Source of the DNA: UBA7887 sp964408735
Lineage (GTDB): Bacteria > Pseudomonadota > Alphaproteobacteria > UBA7887
Reading direction: 5' to 3'
Assembly: GCA_964408735.1 (NCBI GenBank)
Contig: CAYPAX010000033.1
Coordinates: 1-39,414 of the forward strand
Length of the DNA stretch: 39,414 bases
The notes below the pieces were generated by a model that saw only the letters and a list, made by a program, of their open reading frames with translations, had not been told where the DNA came from and did no database searches. The position numbers were made by a program, and so were the translations under genes. Positions 31,549-39,414 of this stretch are shown here, in pieces. Position 1 is the stretch's first letter, and each line of letters begins with the position of its first letter.

Positions 31549-33135
31549 ATGTCCGACATCAACGAGATCGCCTACCACAGTAACGCTTGGCCCTTTGTCG
31601 AGGCGCGACAGCTGCTCGACCGGGTCGGCGGGAGTGCACCGGCCAAGGGCCATGTGCTGTTCGAGACCGGCTACGGGCCCTCCGGGCTGCCGCATATCGG
31701 CACTTTCGGCGAGGTGGCGCGCACGACCATGGTGCGCCGGGCCTTCGCGCGCCTCCGCGACATCCCGACACGGCTGATTGCCTTTTCTGACGACATGGAT
31801 GGGCTGCGCAAGGTGCCGGACAACTTGCCCCAACAGGAGATGCTGGCCGAGCATCTGGGTAAGCCACTGACGGAGATTCCCGATCCCTTCGGCACGCACG
31901 AGAGCTTCGGCGCGCACAACAATGCGCGCCTTCGAGCTTTTCTCGACAAGTTCGGCTTCGACTACGAGTTCAAGAGCGCCACTGAGACCTACCGGGCCGG
32001 CGAGTTCGATGCGGCGCTGATCGCCGTGCTCGCCCATTACGACGCGGTGACCGGGGTCATTCTGCCGACGCTGGGGCGTGAGCGCCGCGCCACATACAGC
32101 CCGTTTCTGCCTCTCTGTCCGCGCACCGGTCGTGTCTTGCAGGTGCCGGTCGTGGCACTGGACGTGGATGCGGGAACCATCACCTACGAGGACGAGGACG
32201 GGCGCCACGTCGAGGTGCCGGTCACCGGCGGCGCCTGCAAGCTGCAATGGAAGGCGGATTGGGCGATGCGCTGGGTGGCGCTCGGCGTCGATTACGAGAT
32301 GTCGGGCAAGGACCTCATCCCGTCGCTGCAGCTGTCGAGCCGCATTTGCCGCATTCTCGGTGGCACGCCGCCGGAAAACCTCACCTACGAGCTGTTTCTG
32401 GACGAATCCGGACAGAAGATCTCCAAGTCCAAGGGCAACGGCCTGACCATCGACGAATGGCTGACCTATGGCTCGCGGGAGAGCCTGTCGCTATACATGT
32501 ACCAAAGCCCGCGCAAGGCGAAGAGGCTCTATTTCGACGTCATTCCGCGTCACGTCGACGACTATTTGACCCATCGCGCGAAGTTCAGCGACCAGGACGA
32601 AAATGACCGCCTGACCAATCCGGTCTGGCACATCCACGATGGGGCACCTCCCAAACAGGACGTGCCTCTCTCCTTCAATATCCTCATGAACCTCGCCAGT
32701 GTCTGCAATTCAGAGGACAAGGCCGTCCTGTGGGGCTTCGTCAGTCGCTATGCGCCAGACGCGAGCCCTGGCGCCAATCCCATGCTGGACGAGCTGATCG
32801 GTTACGCCATCGCCTACTACCGAGATTTTGTGAGACCCTCGAAGCGCTATCGCGCGCCGGAGGAGGGGGACATCGCGGCGTTGAGAGACCTGTCGGCTGC
32901 GCTGGTGGCGTTGCCGCGCGATGCCGACGCCGAGACCATCCAGAATGCGGTCTACGAGGTCGGCAAGCAGCACGAATTCGCCAAACTGCGAGATTGGTTC
33001 AAGGCGCTGTACGAAATCTTGCTGGGCCAGAGCCAGGGGCCGCGCATGGGCTCATTCATCGCCATTTACGGCCGCGACGAGACCGTGGCCTTGATAGACA
33101 AGGTGCTTTCCGGGCAAGCTATCGACGCGCTGTAG
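31549..33135 (+). CDS. lysK: Lysyl-tRNA synthetase, class I
   Basis: A 528-residue class I LysRS, the type found in archaea and many alphaproteobacteria, unrelated to the class II LysS of most bacteria. The HIGH motif is PHIGT (48-52). KMSKS is KISKS (about 290). Zinc-site-like residues lie in the connective part (PLCPRTGRV, GGACKLQWKADWAMRW). It charges tRNA-Lys with lysine. The N-terminus (MSDINEIAYHSNAWPFVEA) fits the family. It diverges from the helicase gene; the secreted-peptidase gene starts 27 bases downstream. Confidence 0.95.
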   Translation: MSDINEIAYHSNAWPFVEARQLLDRVGGSAPAKGHVLFETGYGPSGLPHIGTFGEVARTTMVRRAFARLRDIPTRLIAFSDDMDGLRKVPDNLPQQEMLAEHLGKPLTEIPDPFGTHESFGAHNNARLRAFLDKFGFDYEFKSATETYRAGEFDAALIAVLAHYDAVTGVILPTLGRERRATYSPFLPLCPRTGRVLQVPVVALDVDAGTITYEDEDGRHVEVPVTGGACKLQWKADWAMRWVALGVDYEMSGKDLIPSLQLSSRICRILGGTPPENLTYELFLDESGQKISKSKGNGLTIDEWLTYGSRESLSLYMYQSPRKAKRLYFDVIPRHVDDYLTHRAKFSDQDENDRLTNPVWHIHDGAPPKQDVPLSFNILMNLASVCNSEDKAVLWGFVSRYAPDASPGANPMLDELIGYAIAYYRDFVRPSKRYRAPEEGDIAALRDLSAALVALPRDADAETIQNAVYEVGKQHEFAKLRDWFKALYEILLGQSQGPRMGSFIAIYGRDETVALIDKVLSGQAIDAL

Positions 33136-33162
33136 CGCACTGACACGGGGAGGACTGGACTG

Positions 33163-34653
33163 ATGAGGCTCAAGGCGGCGTTGGCTGTGCTTTGCCTCGG
33201 TGTCTGGGCGGCGCCGGCGGCGGCTGTTCCGTTTCAGGAATGCAGCGACTGGCTCGAGACTTTTGAGATCGGCAATGTCAATCCGGCCGGTGACGATTTC
33301 GTCGACGGCTACGCCCCGTCGCCCGACCGCCCGGTCATCCTCAGCCGCGCAGGCGATCTGATGGAAGAGGCGCTGCACCATGCCGCCGCCTTTTATCGTG
33401 TGACGCTGAAACTTACGGCGCCGCCGAAACTGCTCTGCGTCGCCGATCCCGACACTGGCGAAATGAGCTATGCCTTTGTCGTCGACGAGTCTCTCATCGA
33501 CCCGGACCCCGAGAAAAGCTCACTCGGCGACTATGATGCCCCGCTTATCCGCATCTCGCCCGAGGTCGTGCACGCTTACGGCAGCATGGCTGGTGGCTCC
33601 GGCGCCGGGGCAGACCCCTTTATCACGCCGGCACACGAGCTGTTTCATGCCGTGGAAGCAGGCTACCGCATTTCCTCCATCTGCGGCGGCTGCACCAGCA
33701 GCTGGGTTGACGAGGGCCTCGCCGACGCTTTTGCCTATGCTTAGCTGCGCAAATATGAGCGGGCGAATCCAAGCAGCAGAACCGCGCTTGAACGTACCTT
33801 GCCGTACCTCGACGATCCGCTGCATCTGCCGGGTGACGATAACGAAGCCTATAACAGGTCGCTGTTCTGGTCGTACCTCGCCTGGGCACCGAAATATGTC
33901 TACACCTACCGCGACAAGAAGGGGCCGTCCGGGCAGATCGTCGGCCTGACGCCCAAGGGGCGCTTCGATGCGCGCCTGATCATCCGCTTCATGAAAATGG
34001 CCAATCCGTCGCGGGATTACTCCAACTTCAGAGCCCGCGCCGGCCAGTGGGAGTTGGAATGGCTCAACGAGATGCTGGCCCAGGCGCTAAACGAGGCCAT
34101 GGGCAAGCTCAGTATCCAGATCCCGCGCGAGCTCGAGGGCGGTCTGTTCGTCATCTACCCGAAATACGCCGCCTGGCTGGTCGGCCACCTGACCACCGGG
34201 GTCAGCCAGAGAAAGCGCCTCTCGCTGCTCGGTCAACTGTTCAAGAATGTCTGTGAGGTGGCGGATTTGACGGGAGGCCGGGAGGACAGCGATACGGTGC
34301 AGTTGGATATCGCCGAGATCGCCACCGGCTGCGTCATCATCAAGCGCTCCGAGGATTACGAGAACGACAGGGTCGATGTCACCATGACCGCGCCCGTTGA
34401 CGATTTGCATCGTATTCACCTGGGCTGGAACGGTGGCGTGGTGCCGGCAAGCGTCGACGACGGCGTGACCAAGGCTTGGCGCATCGGCCTGCCCCAGGGC
34501 GATTCGGTCTCCAACCCCACCGGCCGCTACCTGTTTCTGGCCATCTCCAACGTCGCCGAAGATATCTCGGAGACGGTGGCCAAGGACGATGATGACCCCC
34601 CTGACAAGATCACGGTCGATCTCACCATTAAGTTTGCGGTCGCGGGGGACTAG
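33163..34653 (+). pseudogene. Secreted zinc-metallopeptidase gene interrupted by one in-frame TAG
   Basis: A 497-codon frame with a signal peptide (ALAVLCLGVWAAPAAA) and an HExxH site: His158-Glu159-x-x-His162 (AHELFHAVE), then Glu184 in WVDEGLADAF. A TAG at codon 194 (33742-33744) falls 10 codons after Glu184. The frame continues without any further stop to 34653, with sensible sequence directly after (LRKYERANPSS). CAG (Gln) to TAG is the simplest single change. Translated as is, the product would keep the zinc site but lose about 300 residues. The HExxH-x21-E spacing is wider than in M1. Family not named. GGGGAGGA precedes the ATG. A base error, recent decay or readthrough are all open. 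Confidence 0.72.
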
Positions 34654-34656
34654 GCG

Positions 34657-35619
34657 ATGCCAAAGCGTCTTTTCGTCTGGCTCTTCGCTGCCTTCGCCAG
34701 CGTCGCTGTCGCCGGCACCGTAAGCGCTCAGCAAAGGATCACGGACGGCAGCATTCGCTACGTGACAGGCAGCTCGCAGCCGCGGCTGGAGATTTCCCTC
34801 GGCACCAATCCTGCGATTCTCGAGCCGGCGCCGTCACCGTTGGATTTCGAGGCGCAAATGGCCTATCAGCAGCGCCTGATGGCTTTTGCGAATTGGGACG
34901 ATCCCAATGTCACCATCACCATCCCGCTGATCGACTACGGCGGTGGCGCCAGCTTCACGGACGCCTATATCGCGAAAGGGCGCGGCGTCTCGTTCGATGC
35001 TGGCTATTTCATCGCCACCAATAAGATTCAGCACGCCGGCTCTGTTATCATCGTCAAATTCACCCCAGACGTGATTGAGGGCTCGTATTCGGCACAGCTG
35101 TTTTCGGCCGATAAGCCCAAGGAGCCGAAATCCGAAGGCAGCGTCAGTGGCTGGTTCCGCATCAGCCTGCCCGGCCTGCACGACCCGCGCCGTGACAACG
35201 AGGTTTCCGACGGCGAGAAGGTTCGCCTCAATGCCGCCGCCATGTGGGACACCCTGCGCGGCACCGGTATGGCTCTCGACGACGCCGATATGTTCAGTGG
35301 CGGTGGTGGCGCTGGCGGCGGCGGCGGGGCAGCCTCGGTGGCGGTGCCTGTCTGCGATTGCCGCTGTGAGGCGGTGCTATCGCTGCCCGAGGATCACGAA
35401 TGCGTCCGGCCGGGTGCCGAGTGCACCGAGCAGAGGCGGGTGTGCGCCGTGCCGGCGCCGATGGTTGGCGATCTGGACGCCATTATAGATTTGATGCTCG
35501 GACCCGATGCGCCGCCCGAGGCGCGTGCCGCCGTGCTTCCTTCGCTGCAGGATCTGACGCCGGAAGAGTTGGCTCAGATGCTGCAATTCTATCGTCAGGC
35601 CGCTGGGCAGCAGCCTTAG
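34657..35619 (+). CDS. Secreted Cys-rich partner protein
   Basis: A 320-residue protein with a signal peptide (LFVWLFAAFASVAVAGTVSA). The mature part (25-215) is beta-rich (TITIPLIDYGGGASFTDAY, SVIIVKFTPDV, WFRISLPG). A Gly-rich linker (GGGGAGGGGG) leads to a Cys cluster (CDCRCEAVL, HECVRPGAEC, RRVC) and a helical end. No family recognised. It follows the peptidase gene by 3 bases, so the two probably work together outside the cytoplasm, for example as protease and partner. Its stop overlaps the stop of the convergent lipoprotein gene. Confidence 0.72.
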   Translation: MPKRLFVWLFAAFASVAVAGTVSAQQRITDGSIRYVTGSSQPRLEISLGTNPAILEPAPSPLDFEAQMAYQQRLMAFANWDDPNVTITIPLIDYGGGASFTDAYIAKGRGVSFDAGYFIATNKIQHAGSVIIVKFTPDVIEGSYSAQLFSADKPKEPKSEGSVSGWFRISLPGLHDPRRDNEVSDGEKVRLNAAAMWDTLRGTGMALDDADMFSGGGGAGGGGGAASVAVPVCDCRCEAVLSLPEDHECVRPGAECTEQRRVCAVPAPMVGDLDAIIDLMLGPDAPPEARAAVLPSLQDLTPEELAQMLQFYRQAAGQQP

Positions 35620-36191
35620 TGCAAATACGGCGCGAAGTGCTGGCGGATGTTGGCGCCGAGCACTGCGTTCAGGTCGTTGGCCAAATCCTCCGCGATCTGA
35701 AACAGCACCTCCTCGCGTTCGCGCAGGGTGGCGTCCTCCGGCATCGTGCGCGATCGCGTGGCTTCGCCGTTTACGCTCGCCCGCACGCCGCCCGCCCGGT
35801 CCAGAACCTCCAAACGCATTTCGACGCGGCCGTCAAAGCGCACGGCCTGCTCCGTCGTAAGGTTGGCCGCCAGGTCCTCGTTGACCGATAACAGCGTCTC
35901 AGTGATGCGCGCATCGACCACGGTTGCCTTGAGGCTGCCGCCCGAGCCCTCCGCGACAAGCCGGTCGCGCACCCAGTTGCGCAGGGGAACCACGGGTGGC
36001 ATGGGCGATTCGTGCTCGACATGGGGTGCGCGCAGCGGCGGCTGGTAGTGCTCGATCAAGGCGATCTCGGCAACATCCACGCGGAAGGGGGGCGAATCAC
36101 GGAAGGCGATTTCCGGGAAGTTCGCCTCGGGCGGTGGCGGGGCGCAGGCGAGCATTAGTGCGGCGACGGCGAGTGTGATGGCAAAGCGCAT
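35616..36191 (-). CDS. Lipoprotein of unknown function
   Basis: A 191-residue protein starting MRFAITLAVAALMLACAPPPP, a lipoprotein signal with Cys16. The mature part has alternating strands (SLKATVVDARITETLLS, VEMRLEVLDRAGGVRASV) and a C-terminal helix (REREEVLFQIAEDLANDLNAVLG), like small outer-membrane lipoproteins that adopt an alpha-beta ABC-auxiliary fold. The lipobox fixes the ATG at 36191 against an in-frame extension. It is the last gene of the argD-argF-hslO run, 58 bases after hslO. Confidence 0.72.
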   Translation of the reverse strand: MRFAITLAVAALMLACAPPPPEANFPEIAFRDSPPFRVDVAEIALIEHYQPPLRAPHVEHESPMPPVVPLRNWVRDRLVAEGSGGSLKATVVDARITETLLSVNEDLAANLTTEQAVRFDGRVEMRLEVLDRAGGVRASVNGEATRSRTMPEDATLREREEVLFQIAEDLANDLNAVLGANIRQHFAPYLH

Positions 36192-36249
36192 TGGCAGGGC
36201 TCCATGCAGTGTCGGGAAAGTATAAACGCCCCGCCCGCAGGACAAAGCC

Positions 36250-37170
36250 TTATGCGGAATCAAGCAACTCGCCGTCCAGGTCGAAGAGATAACGGGCGGC
36301 GCAGTAGTCGCAGGTGATCTCTATGGCGCCGTCGTCCGCCAGCTCGGCGCGCTCGCCGTCGGGGAACGATCGCACCACCGTGCCGGCCCGTTCCGCCGAG
36401 CAGCGACAGAAGAATCGCAACGGCCGCGTATCGTGCAGGCGCACGTCATGGGGGCGATAGAGGGGACCGAGTAGAAGCGGCGGCGGCGCCAGCGGATCGG
36501 CAAGATCGGCGCGCACCAAGGCCCGCGTAAGCGTGCGAGCCTCGCGCCAGCGCTCAGCATGATCGGCGTCGTCCACAGGCCCCTGTGGGCCCGGAAGCTG
36601 CTCTATGAGCAGGCATCCCGCCCGCCAACCGGCGCTGCCGCCATCTTCCTCCGGCCATGCGAGCGCAGCAACCTGAACGTCGGCACGCATCTGGACCGAG
36701 CGTGCCAGGTAGGCGCGGACATTGCTGGCCAGCGTTGGGCCTTCGATGGCGACCAAGCCCTGGTAGCGATCGCTATCGGGACCACGGTCGATCGTGAATG
36801 CCATGTGCCCCGGACCGAAGAGCCGTGCATCTCCCGTTGCCGTCACCGCATCGATAGAGGCGATGGCCTCGGCATCGAAGCCGGCATAGCCCCGCATTGC
36901 GCCATCGGTACGGTAGTCCGCAACCATCAGACGGATGGGGCCATTGCCTTGGACCTGAGTGGTAAACGTGCCCTCGAACTTGAGCGCGCCGGCCAATGCC
37001 GCGGTCATGGCCAAGGCTTCTCCCAGCAATACCGAAACCGCTTGCGGGTAGGCGTGGCGACTCAAGATATCGTCGATCGCCGGCCCCAGCCTGACCAGGC
37101 GCCCATGCACGTCCAGCGCCGGGATTTGAAAGGGTTGGAGCAGGTCGTCGGCCAGCGCGGCTTCAGTCAC
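36250..37170 (-). CDS. hslO: Hsp33 redox chaperone
   Basis: A 306-residue Hsp33. The N-terminal chaperone domain has GEALAMTAALAGALKFEGTFT and NGPIRLMVADYRTDG. The C-terminal redox switch holds the four zinc cysteines as C-x-C (FFCRCSAE) and C-x-x-C (CDYCAARYLF). It is active as a holdase under oxidative stress with unfolding heat or bleach. GTG start at 37170, 6 bases after the argF stop; operon position after argD-argF is common in alphaproteobacteria. Confidence 0.94.
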   Translation of the reverse strand: MTEAALADDLLQPFQIPALDVHGRLVRLGPAIDDILSRHAYPQAVSVLLGEALAMTAALAGALKFEGTFTTQVQGNGPIRLMVADYRTDGAMRGYAGFDAEAIASIDAVTATGDARLFGPGHMAFTIDRGPDSDRYQGLVAIEGPTLASNVRAYLARSVQMRADVQVAALAWPEEDGGSAGWRAGCLLIEQLPGPQGPVDDADHAERWREARTLTRALVRADLADPLAPPPLLLGPLYRPHDVRLHDTRPLRFFCRCSAERAGTVVRSFPDGERAELADDGAIEITCDYCAARYLFDLDGELLDSA

Positions 37171-37176
37171 GGCGCA

Positions 37177-38085
37177 TCACGCGCCCAGGCACCACAGAAG
37201 CACGGCCTTCTGGGCATGCAAACGGTTTTCGGCCTCGTCCCACACCTTCGAGAATGGGCCATCGATGACATCGGCGCTGACCTCGTCGCCGCGGTGGGCC
37301 GGCAGGCAATGCAGAAAGATCGCGTCCGCTGCCGCCCGCGACATCAGGTCGCCATCGACATGGTAGGGCGCCAGCAAACGGTGCCTGATGCCCGGGTCGT
37401 CGCCCATGGAAATCCAGGTGTCGGTGACCACGCAATCCGCTCCCGCGACTGCCTCGGCAGCATCCATGCCCAGGCTTACGTCACCACCGTTTTCGGCAGC
37501 CCAGCTAACGATGTCCGGATCCGGCGCAAGGGGCGTAGGGCAGGCAAGGCGCAGGCTGAAGCCAAAGCGCACCGCCGCATGTATCCAAGACGTTGCGACA
37601 TTATTGCCGTCGCCCACCCAGGCGACAGTCTTGCCGGCGATCGGTCCCCGGTGCTCTTCAAAGGTCAGGACATCCGCTAGAATCTGGCAAGGGTGGCTAC
37701 GATCCGAAAGGCCGTTGATGACAGGCATGCTAGCGGCGTCGGCAAACTCCGTCAGAGTCGCGTGTTGGTTTACGCGCAGCATTGCGGCATCGACGTAGCG
37801 GGACAGCACGCGCGCGGTATCGGCGGCGGTTTCGCCTCGACCCATTTGGCTTTTCGACGGGTTGAGGGTCACCGTGCGGCCACCGAGTTCGGCCATGCCG
37901 ACCTCGAAGGAAATGCGCGTCCGTGTCGACGGTTTCTCGAATACCATGGCCAATGTGCGCCCGGCGAGCGGAGCGCCGGCGTTGCCGCCGCGCTCCGCCT
38001 TTAGGGCCGCCGCGCGATCCACCAGGCCGCGCAAGGCGGATGCATCGATCTGGTCGAGATCCAGAAAATGACGCAGCGCGGTCAT
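37177..38085 (-). CDS. argF: Ornithine carbamoyltransferase
   Basis: A 302-residue OTCase. The carbamoyl-phosphate motif is STRTR (53-57) in FEKPSTRTRISFE. Further motifs are HPCQILADVLTFEEH, VAWVGDGNNVATSW, and the ornithine-side HCLPAHRGDEV. It makes citrulline from ornithine and carbamoyl phosphate in arginine synthesis. The ATG at 38085 overlaps the argD stop by 4 bases; much longer in-frame sequence upstream is a shadow of argD. Confidence 0.96.
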   Translation of the reverse strand: MTALRHFLDLDQIDASALRGLVDRAAALKAERGGNAGAPLAGRTLAMVFEKPSTRTRISFEVGMAELGGRTVTLNPSKSQMGRGETAADTARVLSRYVDAAMLRVNQHATLTEFADAASMPVINGLSDRSHPCQILADVLTFEEHRGPIAGKTVAWVGDGNNVATSWIHAAVRFGFSLRLACPTPLAPDPDIVSWAAENGGDVSLGMDAAEAVAGADCVVTDTWISMGDDPGIRHRLLAPYHVDGDLMSRAAADAIFLHCLPAHRGDEVSADVIDGPFSKVWDEAENRLHAQKAVLLWCLGA

Positions 38086-39251
38086 CCGCCGAGCTCTTGG
38101 CAGGACGCCTCCAGTGCGCCGACGGCCTCGTCGACCTCCGCCTCGCCGATGTTCAACGGCGGCAACATGCGCGCGACATTGTCGCCCGCCGGGACCAGGA
38201 GCACGCCGCGCTCGCGCATATCGGCGACCAGGTCCATGTTGGTGATGGCGCATTTCATGCCCAGCAGCAGGCCCTGGCCGCGTACCGATTCGATGACATT
38301 GGGATAGCGCGCCGCCACATCGCCAACGCGCGTGTGCAGGTATTTGCCCATGTTCGTCACGTTTTCGAGGAAGCCGTCCGTCAGCAACTCGTCGAGAACG
38401 GTATTGCCGACGGCGACGGCGAGTGGATTGCCGCCGAATGTCGAGCCGTGCGTGCCGGGAACCATGCCCACGGCGGCCGCTTCCGTCGCCACCACGGCAC
38501 CGATGGGAAAGCCGCCGCCGAGGCCCTTGGCGAGGGACATGACATCCGGCGCCACCCCGTGCCACTCGTAAGCGAACAGTTTGCCGGTGTGGCCGATACC
38601 TGTCTGCACCTCGTCGAACAGAAGCAGGATGCCGAACTCGTCCGCAATCGTGCGCAATTCGGCCAGGAAGCGATCCGCGGCGGGGTTGATGCCGCTTTCG
38701 CCCTGAATCGGTTCGACAAGAATGGCTGCTGTCTCGCCCGTGATGGCAGCGCGCACGGCATTGGCATTGCCGAACGGCACATGATCGAAGCCGTCCATCA
38801 CCGGGCCGAAGCCATCCAGGGCCTTTTCGTTACCGCCTGCAGCAAGTGTCGCCAGCGTGCGGCCATGGAAGGCGCCGTCGAATGCGATCATCCGATAGCG
38901 CTCAGGGTTGCCGTTGGCGCTGTGATACTTCCGCGCGACCTTGATGACGCCTTCCATCGCTTCGGCGCCGGAGTTGCAGAAGAACACGCTGTCGCCGAAG
39001 CTTTGCTCGCAAAGCCGCTCGGCAAGGCGCTCCTGCTCCGGAATCCGGTAAAGATTGGAACAATGCCAAAGCTTCTTCGACTGCTCCTCAAGGGCGGCGA
39101 TCAGCCGCGGATGGGAGTGGCCGAGCGTATTGACCGCAATGCCGGTGGCAAAGTCCAGGTATCGGCGGCCATCGGTCGCGATCAGATAGGCACCTTCGCC
39201 ACGCTCGAAAGCGATCTCGATCCGGCCGTAAGTCGGCATCACCGCAGACAT
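38082..39251 (-). CDS. argD: Acetylornithine aminotransferase
   Basis: A 389-residue class III aminotransferase. The start (MPTYGRIEIAFERGEGAYLI) and DGRRYLDFATGIAVNTLGHSHP are typical. The PLP lysine is Lys242 in SLAKGLGGGFPIGA, with LLFDEVQTGIGHTG before it. It makes N-acetylornithine with glutamate as amino donor, and often also acts in lysine synthesis. The ATG at 39251 has AGGAGA 6 bases upstream and is clearly better than farther in-frame codons. First gene of the argD-argF-hslO operon, behind the promoter at 39314-39342. Confidence 0.95.
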   Translation of the reverse strand: MSAVMPTYGRIEIAFERGEGAYLIATDGRRYLDFATGIAVNTLGHSHPRLIAALEEQSKKLWHCSNLYRIPEQERLAERLCEQSFGDSVFFCNSGAEAMEGVIKVARKYHSANGNPERYRMIAFDGAFHGRTLATLAAGGNEKALDGFGPVMDGFDHVPFGNANAVRAAITGETAAILVEPIQGESGINPAADRFLAELRTIADEFGILLLFDEVQTGIGHTGKLFAYEWHGVAPDVMSLAKGLGGGFPIGAVVATEAAAVGMVPGTHGSTFGGNPLAVAVGNTVLDELLTDGFLENVTNMGKYLHTRVGDVAARYPNVIESVRGQGLLLGMKCAITNMDLVADMRERGVLLVPAGDNVARMLPPLNIGEAEVDEAVGALEASCQELGG

Positions 39252-39313
39252 TGGACTCTCCTGATTCCAGATGGCTCGGCGCACGAAGTTGGCGCGCCGA
39301 AAAAAAGGCGGGG

Positions 39314-39342
39314 AGTATCGTGACACGATCGGCGCTTGTCAA
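39314..39342 (-). promoter_or_regulatory. Sigma70 promoter of the argD operon
   Basis: On the minus strand a perfect TTGACA (39342-39337) and GATACT (39319-39314) are exactly 17 bases apart, about 62 bases before the argD ATG. No ARG-box-like palindrome was recognised around it. Confidence 0.65.
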
Positions 39343-39362
39343 CGCAGATCGTGCCGTTCGGC

Positions 39363-39413
39363 TTAGTCTTGGCCGCAGATCACCGTTTCCTGGTCTTCCG
39401 GCACGTAGAAATA
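39363..39413 (-). CDS. 3' end of an unidentified leftward gene (partial)
   Basis: The last 16 codons before a TAA at 39363-39365 read YFYVPEDQETVICGQD on the minus strand. This looks like a real protein C-terminus and is open to the window edge. It lies upstream of argD on the same strand, with the argD promoter just downstream of its stop. Too short for a family call. Confidence 0.4.
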   Translation of the reverse strand, partial: YFYVPEDQETVICGQD

Positions 39414-39414
39414 A

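Noticed and set aside
33742..33744. Pyrrolysine or other programmed TAG recoding in the peptidase gene
   Set aside because: No pyl genes or recoding signal are visible in the window, and a single CAG-to-TAG change is simpler. Kept only as an open possibility in the finding.
37923..39323. A 466-codon open frame on the plus strand
   Set aside because: It lies antisense to argF and argD, which have full motifs. Its translation is Arg/His/Ala-rich without domain features, a GC-rich shadow.

Overview
The window is a gene-dense, GC-rich chromosomal segment that reads as an alphaproteobacterium, probably Rhodospirillales-like. The signs are a class I lysyl-tRNA synthetase, the argD-argF-hslO order, a TRAP-type solute receptor, and several ATGA/GTGA-coupled operons. 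No rRNA, tRNA or CRISPR array was recognised. No gap between genes exceeds about 200 bases.

Left part (1-8493): CoA and oxidative catabolism. An eroded acyl-CoA ligase 3' end faces an enoyl-CoA hydratase. A Sel1-repeat protein then leads into a tightly coupled set: TIM-barrel protein, SDR dehydrogenase, TauD-type dioxygenase, OsmC protein and a second enoyl-CoA hydratase. A secreted metallo-beta-lactamase-fold protein with several metal ligands changed to Asn, a second SDR and an unknown cytoplasmic protein follow.

Middle left (8518-17341): mostly exported proteins. The first is an unusual chimera, a secreted FecR domain fused in frame to the C-terminal half of a CaiB-type CoA-transferase. 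Next come a repeat-containing secreted protein, speD on the opposite strand, a ChaN-PDZ protein paired with an M1-like metallopeptidase, a Tat-exported LIV-type binding protein, a TRAP receptor and a small Cys-rich secreted protein. Then come a tautomerase-like protein, a zinc ABC transporter (znuA convergent with znuCB) and a MaoC hydratase.

Prophage-derived island (about 20968-27381): two small leftward genes sit behind a sigma70-like promoter with palindromes. A CI/S24-type repressor diverges from an unknown 195-aa gene, whose near-consensus promoter overlaps a perfect palindrome, ATTGTTGACAACAAT. Rightward there follow an N-terminally shortened tail-tip protein, a tail fibre, an M15 endolysin, small membrane proteins and a lipoprotein. 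No integrase, capsid, portal or terminase is present, so this is a remnant or a domesticated adsorption-and-lysis cassette.

Right part (27464-39414): a leftward helicase (DinG/XPD type), TerB and SPOR-lipoprotein cluster; lysK; a secreted zinc-metallopeptidase gene broken by one in-frame TAG, followed by a Cys-rich secreted partner; then the leftward argD-argF-hslO-lipoprotein operon with a clear promoter. The last bases hold the 3' end of another leftward gene. The most notable features are the FecR-CaiB chimera, the repressor-controlled phage cassette and the amber-interrupted peptidase. Several genes here look eroded or fused, so the key junctions should be checked against raw reads.
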